Part shown: positions 10,335 through 19,823 of the stretch, in pieces
Numbering within the stretch: the first letter of the stretch is position 1
Layout: each line of letters begins with the position of its first letter
Source: Oppiella nova
Taxonomy: Eukaryota; Arthropoda; Arachnida; Sarcoptiformes; Oppiidae
NCBI GenBank assembly: GCA_905397405.1
Contig: CAJPVJ010000831.1
Span: 1 to 20,122, forward strand
Direction: 5' to 3'
Length of the DNA stretch: 20,122 nt
Notes under the pieces: model-generated
What the model saw: the letters and a program-made list of their open reading frames with translations, nothing else
What the model was told of the DNA's origin: nothing
Databases searched by the model: none
Made by a program: the position numbers and the translations under genes

Positions 10335-10586
10335 TATTCTGTTATATTCTGTTGTTTTTTGTTTTATTACAAACAGAATTGCAATCAATCTACAGAATCG
10401 TGAATATATGTTCACTGAATGCTTGAAAATAGTCAGGAATTGTGTTTTTATGGTGTTTATTATATTCTGTTATATTCTGTTGTTTTTTGTTTTATTACAA
10501 ACAGAATTGCAATCAATCTACAGAATCGTGAATATATGTTCACTGAATGCTTGAAAATAGTCAGGAATTGTGTTTTTATGGTGTTT
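10332..10586 (+). repeat. Direct duplication 127 + 1 + 127 bp (junction at 10459)
   Basis: Bases 10332-10458 are identical to 10460-10586, with one A at 10459; the matches end exactly (10331/10459 and 10459/10587 differ). Its first copy starts where the second copy of the preceding duplication ends, so the piece between the two junctions, 10206-10458, is 253 bases, which is 2x127-1. That is the length of the shortest branch around a single difference in a k=127 graph. The open frames in this stretch repeat themselves for the same reason and are not genes. Confidence 0.93.
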
Positions 10587-10892
10587 TGTGTTCATAATTA
10601 CAATTACTCGACGACTTTAACTGAATGCAGTATTTGATGTGTGAATGCAATAAAATATTGAAGACATCAGTAACTGATGGTTGTGTCGGTCTGAGTGTAT
10701 ATGTGTTGTCTCGCATAAGAGGTAACGTAAAGATGTAATACGTTTAGTAATTGATTAAATTCTTGAGTCAAAGCAGATTTAGAGCGCCTGTAAAGCTGTC
10801 ACTAAACAACACCAACAGTACTGCACATCAAATGCTTTTACAATATAACGTATTGTGTACTTAGGCTTAAGCCTCTAAAACTACACATCTTT

Positions 10893-10927
10893 AAAATCTT
10901 TATTAATGGCTTAAAGTGTATGAGAGA

Positions 10928-10945
<18 letters not shown>
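10893..10945 (+). repeat. Segment leading into GA tract, copy 2 (copy 1 at 6903)
   Basis: Identical to 6903-6955 up to the divergence of the GA pattern. It contains ggcttaaagtgta, the reverse complement of the core tacactttaagcc found in the 77-bp repeats at 3920 and 7385. Confidence 0.8.
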
Positions 10946-10990
<45 letters not shown>

Positions 10991-10991
10991 G
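10922..10991. repeat. Long (GA)n tract
   Basis: About 70 bases, the longest GA tract of the window, with GAAGA interruptions at the start and AAAGA near the end. Confidence 0.95.
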
Positions 10992-11464
10992 GCTTAAATG
11001 TCAAACGATGTCATCTTTATTACAACGAATGACAACATCTATTGCTTTATAACAATATCTTTTCTCCTTTACTAATAGTATTTTATTTTTATATTTTAAT
11101 TAATTGAAGCATTTAATGATTGCAGACCTGATCACGAAATAGTCATTTTTACCAGTACCAGTATCTTAAACCTTTAAAAATGTTAATTAAATTTTTTTTA
11201 GATTATAATCATTATTCTAATTATTCATTTGCAGTTGTATTTAATTTCTGTTTAATTAATAACTAAATTTCAAATAGTAATCGATTGTTTTGGAGTTATT
11301 TTTAGAAAAGCCTATAAATCTTTAGTAACTTATAATGAATTATGAGAATCACTTTCTATAAGTTTCTGAGTCTAAGATTCTTTCTATTGTGAGAAACGCT
11401 GACATATATTCTCTATTCATGGCTTTTGTTTGTAAATCTATTGATTTCTTGTGTCTATTCAAAG

Positions 11465-11530
11465 GACAAACTCCTAATCAAACTCGAAGATGAAAACGAT
11501 CCCCAATTGGCGACATCACCGGATGAAGAG
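11465..11530 (+). CDS. RING-gene exon (first copy), acidic segment before the RING
   Basis: A 66-nt exon in phase 0 on both sides, between the acceptor tgtctattcaaag and a gtattg donor. It codes 22 residues beginning DKLLIKLED and ending ATSPDEE. The translation joins in frame to the exon at 12953, giving ...SPDEE|CVICIS..., the usual acidic lead-in to a RING domain, which is the main reason for the call. The protein is probably a ubiquitin ligase; this segment is likely unstructured. The exon is repeated unchanged at 12006, so the message could contain one or two copies without a change of frame. Upstream exons and the start codon were not found, so the gene is 5'-incomplete in my reading. 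Confidence 0.72.
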
Positions 11531-12005
11531 GTATTGTGTTAGAGTTTTTCAAATCAAATTATCTCGCATTCAATTATATAGTGATAGACTAAACTCACTT
11601 TTTAGATACAATGTATATTTAAAACTGTCAAATTCGGTGCATTTATATTTTGTCACAACAAATGATATTAAATTGAATAAAAAATTCTTAAAGACATCAT
11701 TAAATGATTGCAGCTTTTAGTTAATGAGAAAGATTACAGACTATAGTATTTTCAGTTAATGGTAAGACTAATGGAAAAGAATTATCAGAAAAATATATTT
11801 TGGAAATACTCTGGAATTGAGTTTATTCTATAAATACTTTGCAGACTTCACAAGAATCGATCATTTGAGACAAAAAATAGAGATAAACTAAAAAATACGG
11901 TATTCTTAATATGTTTTTAATGGATGACATCGTTTCAATCACTTCTATGACTTTTATGCACTTTTAAGACCTATAATAATATTGATTTCTTGTGTCTATT
12001 CAAAG

Positions 12006-12071
12006 GACAAACTCCTAATCAAACTCGAAGATGAAAACGATCCCCAATTGGCGACATCACCGGATGAAGAG
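12006..12071 (+). CDS. RING-gene exon (second copy), identical acidic segment
   Basis: Identical in all 66 bases to the exon at 11465, with the same acceptor and donor. This is the copy nearer the RING exon, from which it is separated by an 881-nt intron. If the duplication is real, including both copies adds 22 residues in frame; if the duplication comes from assembly, only one exon exists. The absence of coding differences beside about five intronic ones fits either selection on the exon or chance, since the exon is only an eighth of the unit. Confidence 0.68.
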
Positions 12072-12952
12072 GTATTGTGTTAGAGTTTTTCAAATCAAAT
12101 TATCTCCCATTCAATTATATAGTGATAGACTAAACTCACTTTTTAGATACAATGTATATTTAAAACTGTCAAATTCAATGCATTTATATTTTGTCACAAC
12201 AAATGATATTAAATTGAATAAAAAATTCTTAAAGACATCATTAAATGATTGCAGCTTTTAGTTAATGAGAAAGATAACAGACTATAGTATTTTCAGTTAA
12301 TGGTAAGACTAATGGAAAAGAATTATCAGAAAAATATATTTTGGAAATACTCTGGAATTGAGTTTATTCTATAAATACTTTGCAGACTTCATAAGAATCG
12401 ATCATTTGAGACAAAAAATAGAGATAAACTAAAAAATACGGTATTCTTAATATGTTTTTAATGGATGACATCGTTTCAATCACTTCTATGACTTTTATGC
12501 ACTTTTAAGACCTATAATAGCCTGAACTCAGGAGGAGAATCATTACATTGTTTACTGATTGCATTAATTAATTAATAGCAGTCACTTTATTATACAGTGC
12601 TATACTAGTAAAGTAAGTTTATATAACCCTACTTGGAAATTTAACTATTTATTCATAAGATAAATAATGTATACCTCAAACCTTATTGAGTCGACACATG
12701 ATCTAAAACCTATACAATTAATAGTTAATCATTTCTTGAATATACAGTATTACACAGTAAATTATAATACTTACAATTTAGTATTGTAATATAATAAGTA
12801 AATAAATATTCTTACGAGTTAGACTATTATTAATGAAAACTATATTCTTGCGAGACATTCCTAAAATAAAAACTGAAAACTTGTATACAACTCGACCGCA
12901 TTAACAAAAATAAAACAAAAATTTGAACATGAACACTTTTGTTCACCGATAG
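12072..12952 (+). other. Intron of the RING gene (phase 0)
   Basis: It runs from the gtattg donor after the second 66-nt exon to the acceptor ttttgttcaccgatag before 12953. It is A/T-rich, contains the tail of the duplicated unit up to 12519, and shows no exon-like segment. Splicing here is inferred from frame continuity and the in-frame TAG that forms the acceptor. Confidence 0.65.
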
Positions 12953-13324
12953 TGTGTGATATGCATCAGTGCCAAAGCTACCATGCAAACTTATCCCTGT
13001 GGCCACCGAGTAGTTTGTCGAAAATGCTTCGTCAAAACGATTCAAATGGTTGTCAGTCAGCGAATGCTTCCCTTAAGATGTGTCATCTGTCGCTCAAAGA
13101 TTCTTCGGCTTAAACAGACAAGTCATGGCGGACTCAATACGGGACACGTACTCAGGAGTGCCCGCAGTTATGCAAACACTAATCCATTCTATATATCTCC
13201 GGCCAGTAGTCCTGTCTCTCCTGTAACTGAAGTATTCCGCGAACAGAGATCTGTATTTGTGAGGCATTACGTCGAGTTTGGTTACGATCCCAATGGACAG
13301 AGTCCTGTCTCCAGCCCTTGTGAG
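12953..13324 (+). CDS. C3HC4 RING-finger exon, probable E3 ubiquitin ligase
   Basis: This 372-nt exon (124 codons, phase 0 both ends) opens directly with the first zinc ligand: C-V-I-C, then 11 residues, C-G-H (in YPCGHRVVC), C-x2-C (CRKC), 17 residues, and C-V-I-C. This is a complete C-x2-C-x11-C-x-H-x3-C-x2-C-x17-C-x2-C RING, all eight ligands present, within about the first 48 residues. RING domains of this type recruit E2 enzymes for ubiquitin transfer. The zinc ligands show directly; the ligase activity is family inference. The rest (SHGGLNTGHVLRSARSY, then a Ser/Pro-rich part and FVRHYVEFGYDPNGQ) is no domain I know. The start follows from the acceptor ending in TAG at 12950-12952, since GTG at 12956 is not a real start. 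It ends at gag|gtatgt. I do not recognise the ortholog, so no symbol is given. Confidence 0.9.
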
Positions 13325-14069
13325 GTATGTCTCTATTTCCAAATTCAACATAAATCACCTTTTCCTATATACTAAATACAGATATATATATATATATATC
13401 TTATGTATATATCTTATGTATATCTTTAATTATGCCCAACATCTTTATTAATTGCTGAGTAATTACATCTTTTTATCATAAAATTATATAATTTATTTAC
13501 AGTGTATATAATATATGCTATATATTTATTTTTTATGCATGTATATACAGTATATATATATATATAGTAAATAAGATTTAAAGATCTTAATATTCAAGTC
13601 ACGAATTGTTGCACAAATTTAACCATTTATTTAAAAATTAAATTACTGTATATATACATAAGAATAACTGAATGCAAATAAATAGTAAAAATTACAAGAA
13701 TACTGAACAATAATTGTGAGAATCAATCAATACATCGATTTTCTATTTGTTTGAATGTTTTATGCATTTCTCGTTACATTCAGTTCACTCTTTTGACAGT
13801 AGTTTTGGGCTTTTCTATAACAAAGTAACAGAAGTCTTAGGCTTTAAATTCTGTTGCAAATTGGGTCACAATTTTGAATAAATTGCATTTCTTATCCTAA
13901 ATAGAAAAATGATCTATTATTAGCAATTTAATGAGCAATATTTGGAACATAATTAACATAAAAAGAAAATAATTACAATTTTAGTGTGAAAACACAAAAA
14001 ATATATAATAAAACAAATCTGAAAATGTCATATAAAAAATATCCTTGATGTATATTTGGCATATTAAAG
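13325..14069 (+). other. Intron of the RING gene (phase 0)
   Basis: It begins with a good GTATGT donor and ends at ...atattaaag before gtg at 14070, the acceptor that keeps phase 0. It is A/T-rich with AT dinucleotide runs near 13382-13399 and 13551-13566 and no other open segment. A better-looking acceptor, ttttcaag ending at 14080, would put the downstream frame out of phase with the RING exon. Confidence 0.7.
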
Positions 14070-14591
14070 GTGTTTTCAAGATCTGGTGGATCTAATTGTG
14101 TGCTCCATAAGCACTGTATTGAAAAGGCCACAAAAGAGTCGACTACCGATTTAGACTCAAATGCCACTTCTCTGCCAAACACATCCAGTTCCTCATCACA
14201 TGAATGTGGGTCTAAAATAAGCGGAACACCATTTCAATGGCATTTTAACCGCAAACGCAAATACAGTCGAAGCCTACATCGACGTCGTGGTACTAAATCT
14301 GGTCAGCGATCCAACTCTTCGCGACCCAACTCTCTTCTGCTGCCAATCGATGAAAGAGAAGAATTGCAAGAATTGTTTCAAACGCCAAACGCTAATGATT
14401 TGACTCAAACCACTGAAAGCGAAACCTCTTTCTCGTCGTCGACAGAGAACGTGGAGACGGACCACAAATGTGACACCAAATCGACAACTCCTTCCAGCTC
14501 TTCGTTGTCCTCTCGATTGTCCAGAACTTTCATGAGAGCGAAGAAATGGATGAAAAGGGATAATATAGCGCACAGACAGACCCAGAGTTGA
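14070..14591 (+). CDS. Last exon of the RING-finger gene, Ser/Thr-rich basic tail
   Basis: An open segment of 522 nt ending in TGA at 14589-14591, with clearly coding codon use (balanced third positions) inside A/T-rich DNA. The 173 residues start VFSRSGGSNC, with two more cysteines and a histidine nearby (VLHKHCIEK), continue with a Ser/Thr-rich part (TSSSSSHECGS), a basic stretch (NRKRKYSRSLHRRRGTK, possibly nuclear-targeting or RNA-binding), an acidic/Gln patch (DEREELQELFQ), another Ser/Thr-rich part, and a basic end (SRTFMRAKKWMKRDN). No catalytic domain is visible; low complexity suggests a disordered C-terminus. The link to the RING exon rests on phase agreement and the absence of any other acceptor-exon pair between them. 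It could alternatively belong to a separate gene, but no start codon is in place. Confidence 0.82.
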   Translation: MFSRSGGSNCVLHKHCIEKATKESTTDLDSNATSLPNTSSSSSHECGSKISGTPFQWHFNRKRKYSRSLHRRRGTKSGQRSNSSRPNSLLLPIDEREELQELFQTPNANDLTQTTESETSFSSSTENVETDHKCDTKSTTPSSSSLSSRLSRTFMRAKKWMKRDNIAHRQTQS

Positions 14592-14802
14592 GTCCTCTTT
14601 GTTATACATGTTTAACAAAAATGAGTTTTGTTTCACATTTGAATCGATTTTTCTTAAAAATTTTCTTTTTAATTGATTTTTATTACTAAAATGAGAGTAC
14701 AGTTTGCGTGCCTTTACTACTTTTAATTTTTTGAGTAGTATTACTTTATATTTTAATGAATTAAATTTACTTTAAACAAAATACCAATTATAACAATAAT
14801 TA

Positions 14803-14808
14803 AATAAA
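14803..14808 (+). terminator. Candidate polyadenylation signal of the RING gene
   Basis: The first AATAAA downstream of the stop codon at 14591, about 210 nt away. In DNA this A/T-rich the hexamer is expected often by chance, and ATTAAA variants lie closer (for example near 14760), so the assignment is weak. Confidence 0.3.
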
Positions 14809-15530
14809 TACTGTATTAACATTAATGCAATGAAAACAATATTTTAAATGTTATAAATTGAAGCTCTTTAAAAATATAACTAGATTTCAATTATTATTTA
14901 AGATTCAAAATATTAATATAAATAATTAAAACTAGTTTACATTTTTAAGATTTTTAAAAATTAGTTAAATACCAAGCTACTAATCACTAGTTCATTCTTA
15001 TAGAATTGATGAATTAAAATTTCTATAACTTTAAAGTATAGAATATTAGAAAATGTAAAAATAAATTAATTTTAATAATTGTTAAATATATGATCCCACA
15101 GATATTCCCCGGGAATATAGTTATTGTTACAAAATTTTAAGAAAACTGTACTGAAATGATAGATAATCATCGATAACTTTTAAACTAAAAGTTTATGTAT
15201 CACTAAATTAGATTAAAAGTGACAAACTCGAAACTTCCAATTATAAAACATGATTTAATAATTATAATTGACTTCTATTGATATTAATAAATGTTTTAGG
15301 TATAAAGTCATATATAGTGAAAACTAATCAGTCCTGATATCTAATGTTATAAACTTTATTTAAATACAGAATAAGGAAAAGTAAAATAGACGAAGAAATG
15401 ATACAAATTGTGATAGTTTTGTAGATTTCGTTTTACTCAATACATTAGGAAAATAACATTTTATTTTTATCAATTAATTAATTCGGTGTTAGTTTTGAGA
15501 CGATTTAAAGTAATGACAGAATTTGAGTGC

Positions 15531-15532
<2 letters not shown>

Positions 15533-15568
<36 letters not shown>
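15533..15568. repeat. (GA)n microsatellite
   Basis: About 18 GA units, preceded by gagtgccg and followed by tgatag. No duplicated flank was recognised. Confidence 0.95.
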
Positions 15569-15573
<5 letters not shown>

Positions 15574-18495
15574 GTTAATTATAGAGAGAAAGAGTCTTTA
15601 CGGCAGTTTTGCTGCAAATGAATGCCTTATAGCACTGAATATCGATTTTTGCAAATACTTTATGTTCTCTTTGTTATAATAGAGACAGATTTGAAAACAA
15701 AGTTAACAAATACTTAAATACAACGATTTTATGGCTCTTATTTAATTGGTTTCTATCAGTATTTACATTATTAATTGTTTCATTTTTTATTTAATGTTCT
15801 CTTTAGTTTTATATCTTTTAATTTCTTATTTAATTATAATTATATAATATATATAGAATATATATATATAACACTGTACATATAGCGTAACTAATTAGAG
15901 ATATTGGTATAAGAATTCCTGGTATGAAATGAAATTCATTTGTTTATGTTTTAAATTATCTTTTCCTCATTTACCCCAAAAAGCTTTCATATTTAGGTTA
16001 TTTTTCATGAAATTTAATACAACATAAGAATAAAGTATATAAATAATAAAATTAAAAGTAATTAATAATTTTGATTATAGAAACCGTCCGTTATTTTCCT
16101 TTAACTATATTTTATTTCAATTCTTTTTGATCAGCGTTTTCTGTATAGACTATTAATTTATTTGTTATGTCATAGAGTATAGTATATTCTAAATGATGCG
16201 AATCATAGAGTGCTATATAATATCACAAATAAAGTCTTTTCTTATAATTTATTGTCAATTTTATTCCTAATTATCTATAGAAAGAATTGCTCAAAGATTT
16301 CATGACCCGTTAAATGCTTAGATATAAACTAATAGAAAGAATTGTAAAAATACTAAACTATACTTTGTTCTCATGTTAATTAATTCTTTTGAAAATTAAT
16401 TAATATAATAATAATAGTTTGTTATTTATGGGACAATTTTCCTATAACTACACAAATACAAATTATTGTTGACTATAGCAAAGTTTTCACAAACTATATT
16501 AAATATAGTATACTAATAGTCCTAAATTGTATCCAATTCCGAAACATTTATCAATAAAGTGAACATTATGTCGAAGAAATGAATCACTTAATGCTGTACT
16601 ATAAGTCAGTATTAACACCGTTACTGTAATGTCCCGAAGCAATAGTTTATATATTACAAACATTGTATTTAATATAATTTATACTGTTTATAACTATATT
16701 TGAATATTGTTTGTGAATGCTTCTATAGAAAGATTAATCCTACAGATTTCTGTATTACTGTATTAACTGAAATGATTTTAATTAAAGTTAAAAGTAATGT
16801 AAATAAATATTAAGAACAATATTAATGAATTATAAGTTATGTTAGTTATATAGTATATGTTTGTGAATAAAGAAATATATTTCATAGTTAAATATAATTA
16901 TAGAATAATAAGTTTTATAAACAAAATCAAAAATTGTTTAATTATGTAAATATGTGCCAAAATATTGATACAATTTAAATAAATTCAACAAAATTTAAAT
17001 TGTATTTTCAATTAATTAATTAATTAGAAATTACTAAACAATACAATACACTAAAAAATTATGAAAAATTAAATGAATAATTAAATAAATCAAACAATTT
17101 TGTGTTTTAATTTATTTGATCATTTATAATAAAATCTATACAATAAAGTTTATTGAATAAACAAATAAAAATAATATTACAATTTATGTTTAATTAATCT
17201 TTTTATTCAATCAATAATTAATAATTTATTAAAACTGTTTTACTATTACTAACAATACTAAAGTTTTTCTATTTGATTTTAAAAATTATTTATCGTATTC
17301 ATAGTTTTAAACCAAATCATATTTATATACACATATAAACAATATAATAAAGTATAGATTATGCAAATAAATTCAAAACAAGTGAAATGTTACATAAAAT
17401 TAAGAATCAGAAAGATTATTTTTATCTAGACTTTCTGTATACAAAGTAAGAAAACATATAAATTACCTTGTTTGGTTTTTAAAAATTCTAGGACACTTAA
17501 GATAAGTATGAAATTAAAACCGAATTCAATTCTTTGTTAAATTAAAACTTTAAGAAAAAGCTTTTAGACATTTTGTAAGTATTGTTATATTGTTTAATAA
17601 TATACAGTGTACTGTAGTTTTAATAAGTATTAAAAGCGCTTATTATAGTAACTAATTTAATATCTTAACATTTTATTATAATACATATAAAACATAATGT
17701 ATTTAAAAAGCATTTAGAGAATAAAATCTTTAACTTAAAATGTGTTTATTGTTATATTAAACAATATTGAGTTAAATTACAGTATCTAAACTAATTTTTT
17801 AAATGTTATTTTATTTTAGAAAATGATCCTGCACAACATAAAAATTGAGCAGTATCAGTTAAAAAAAGAGTTTTTCAAAAAGTTATAAATAAATAAATAA
17901 TCTTTTGATAAAATAATTGAAGAATAGAATTGATTTGGTATTAGAAATACAGTAATTATAATAATCGACTTTCGTATAAGTCTAATACCAGGACTTCCAC
18001 ACGATGTGAGCTCAACATTTGAGTGCAAAGTAATGGTAAGACATGACATGAAACTAACTAAATGAGTGACACTCATCTCCTTTGCCATCAGCTTATATGC
18101 CGACTACTCTTTGCTACAAAAGTCTTGTTATTCATAAAACTTTCAGGAATTCCTTCCGAGAGAACATTTCTTTGAATAAATACAGTATAAATAAAATTAA
18201 TAATTCATAAACGGCTTGAAAATAAAATAAATCATTAATAATATAATAACAAATATATTCAGTAAAACTTTCTAAATAGAAAATCAATCAATTTATTCAA
18301 AAAATTTTCAGTGAATTAAATGATTCTTATTTCAATACATTTTGATATATATTTAAATAAAATAAAAATATACAACAATTTCCAATTGTAAAATGATTGA
18401 TACATTTGTATAATGGAAATTTCAACCATTTATTTTGTATCGTAAGTGAATCACAAATAAAGAAAATATAACTACAAAAAGGTTATAAATAGCAC

Positions 18496-18751
18496 ACAAA
18501 CTGTCTGTGAATTAATGATATCACAAGAATTGTGACTTTAATCTTATATACGAATTAAGTGCAAAAAACACTTCTGTATTCACTTCAGACTTATGTGAGA
18601 CTTCACTTATTGTTAACACTTAAACAAACTGTCTGTGAATTAATGATATCACAAGAATTGTGACTTTAATCTTATATACGAATTAAGTGCAAAAAACACT
18701 TCTGTATTCACTTCAGACTTATGTGAGACTTCACTTATTGTTAACACTTAA
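18496..18751 (+). repeat. Direct duplication, period 128 (junction at 18623)
   Basis: Bases 18496-18622 recur at 18624-18750 with one A between; the match runs one base further by chance. It is the fifth duplication with a period of exactly 128. The unit starts acaaactgtctgtg and ends ttaacactta. Like the others it most likely reflects an unmerged 127-bp contig overlap. Confidence 0.92.
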
Positions 18752-19370
18752 CATTAACACTGATTCAATTAAAAGAGAATTTATTTGAGACACACCTAAA
18801 CCAACAAATATTCTACAAAACTCACGCAATGTTTGAAAATTTGCGTTTATTTTAACCAATTATGGTTAAAAAATTTAATTCATTTTTTATGTAATTCATA
18901 TGAATAAGCCATAAGAATATATTTAATTATTTATCAATTTGTTGAGAGGTTTTATTGATTGAAAACTCAAATATTTAAAATTCAACATAAAATCACATTC
19001 GTTTAAACAGTTTATGATTTTATATCTTATATGAATTTGCAATAAATGACAGATGTATACAGAATTTAGCAGATATATGCTACAGAAAGCTAATAGTATT
19101 ACGATAAACTATGAATGCTGGTTTTAAATATTCTGTACAACAAATTTTACTGTATTAAAAAATATATAACATTAGAAAACTTCTATTATTTAACCTTTTA
19201 ATAAAAACCAAGTTAATAATAAGGTGACACCTAAATTAATTCTGTAAGTAGAGCATTTATATTTAAATAGTATTAATATTATACGTTATAAATTTTTTAA
19301 AAATCCGATATAAATCTAAAAATTAAAAGTATAGCATTTTTAACTATAAAATTAAAAAACTCTTAAAGTG

Positions 19371-19378
19371 TATAAATA
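19371..19378 (+). promoter_or_regulatory. TATA-box candidate of the SLC5-type gene
   Basis: TATAAATA followed by GA, a near-consensus TATA box, at the point where A/T-rich DNA gives way to more balanced sequence. A start of transcription about 25-30 bases on (about 19400-19408) would give a leader of about 420 nt to the ATG at 19824. TATA-like strings are frequent in this DNA; the position at a composition edge upstream of a real gene is what supports it. Confidence 0.45.
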
Positions 19379-19823
19379 GAGCTTGAGCACTTGATTGGGT
19401 TATCTCATAAAATGAGAATTTGTTGCCATTTGTGGAGGAAATTCTTGAGAGAGATGTCCAAAATCAATGAGTTATGAGAGTTTGGAGCTGAGAGTGAACT
19501 CTATATTATGAAGGAGTCATGAAATTCTGGTGAAACGACTCTTTGGTATCCACGAAGGAAACGATACTATAATAAGACTCAGTGAATGACTCAATGAAAA
19601 CATGTATTGATTTGCATTTATAACACAATTAAAGCTCAAAATGACAAACGAAAGCATTACATAACTTATAATTTATATATTTATTCATTTTATTTATAAA
19701 CATTTGTCTATATTTTATAAATATAACGAAACATCTATAAATATCTATAAATCAAATCAAACACTAAATGTTTTGCCAATGAATTGAGTGAAGAATATTG
19801 AAATCCAAGGATTCATAGAGAAA
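19379..19823 (+). other. Probable 5' leader of the SLC5-type gene
   Basis: More balanced sequence between the TATA candidate and the start codon. It contains upstream ATGs; the first, at 19412, opens a 21-codon frame (MRICCHLWRKFLREM onward) that stops at 19477. Such an upstream frame could reduce translation of the main frame unless a leader intron removes it; part of 19600-19790 is A/T-rich and could be intronic. No splice pair was convincing. Confidence 0.4.

Larger units (their letters stand above)
10587..11438. other. Geneless stretch upstream of the RING-gene exons
   Basis: About 850 bases with a long GA tract in the middle and A/T-rich sequence before the first recognised exon at 11465. 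I see no further exon. If the RING gene has more 5' exons, this is intron; the acceptor side (tgtctattcaaag before 11465) is in the duplicated unit. Confidence 0.5.
11439..12519 (+). repeat. 540-bp direct duplication containing a coding exon (period 541)
   Basis: Bases 11439-11978 and 11980-12519 match with about five mismatches, all in non-coding sequence (near 11568, 11635-11636, 11728 and 11850 in the first copy). One base (A, 11979) separates the copies. Each copy carries the complete 66-nt exon with its acceptor and donor. The low divergence means either a very recent tandem duplication or two alleles laid out in series. The one-base spacer is the same as in the five 127-bp duplications, which favours a joining artefact, though the copies are longer and not identical. 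Confidence 0.93.
14592..19370. other. 4.8-kb A+T-rich stretch between the two genes
   Basis: This holds the 3' region of the RING gene and then long A/T-rich DNA with no supported gene. A slightly richer patch near 17970-18130 gives, on the minus strand, a frame starting MAKEMSVTHLVSFMSC with a possible gtatta donor after about 34 codons. It has no partner exon, so I do not call it. A GA tract (15533-15568), alternating AT runs near 15846-15871 and one 127-bp duplication (18496) are listed separately or noted here. Confidence 0.55.

Noticed and set aside
10237-10637. Overlapping open frames of 105 and 72 codons repeating the same peptide (for example FITNRIAINLQNREYMFTE twice)
   Set aside because: The repetition is produced by the 127-bp duplications, the composition is random-like, and the frames cross inferred contig joins.
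11490-12261. Two 76-codon frames beginning MKTIPNWRHHRMKRY
   Set aside because: They overlap the 66-nt exons in another frame and run into the intron; the phase-0 frame that joins the RING exon explains the sequence better.
12830-13351. Minus-strand frames opposite the RING exon
   Set aside because: Shadows of the coding + strand, where all eight RING ligands and the splice sites are found.
14274-14636. Minus-strand frame of 120 codons opposite the last RING-gene exon
   Set aside because: Antisense reading of a Ser/Arg-rich coding exon; no start context or domain of its own.
17855-18088. Minus-strand frame starting MAKEMSVTHLVSFMSC, possible signal peptide with a gtatta donor
   Set aside because: Only about 34 plausible codons, then A/T-rich sequence; no second exon found on the minus strand.
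5140-18751. Reading the 128-period repeats as a new family of tandem elements
   Set aside because: The five units are unrelated in sequence and share only the 127 + 1 spacing, which fits contig joining and not a biological family.
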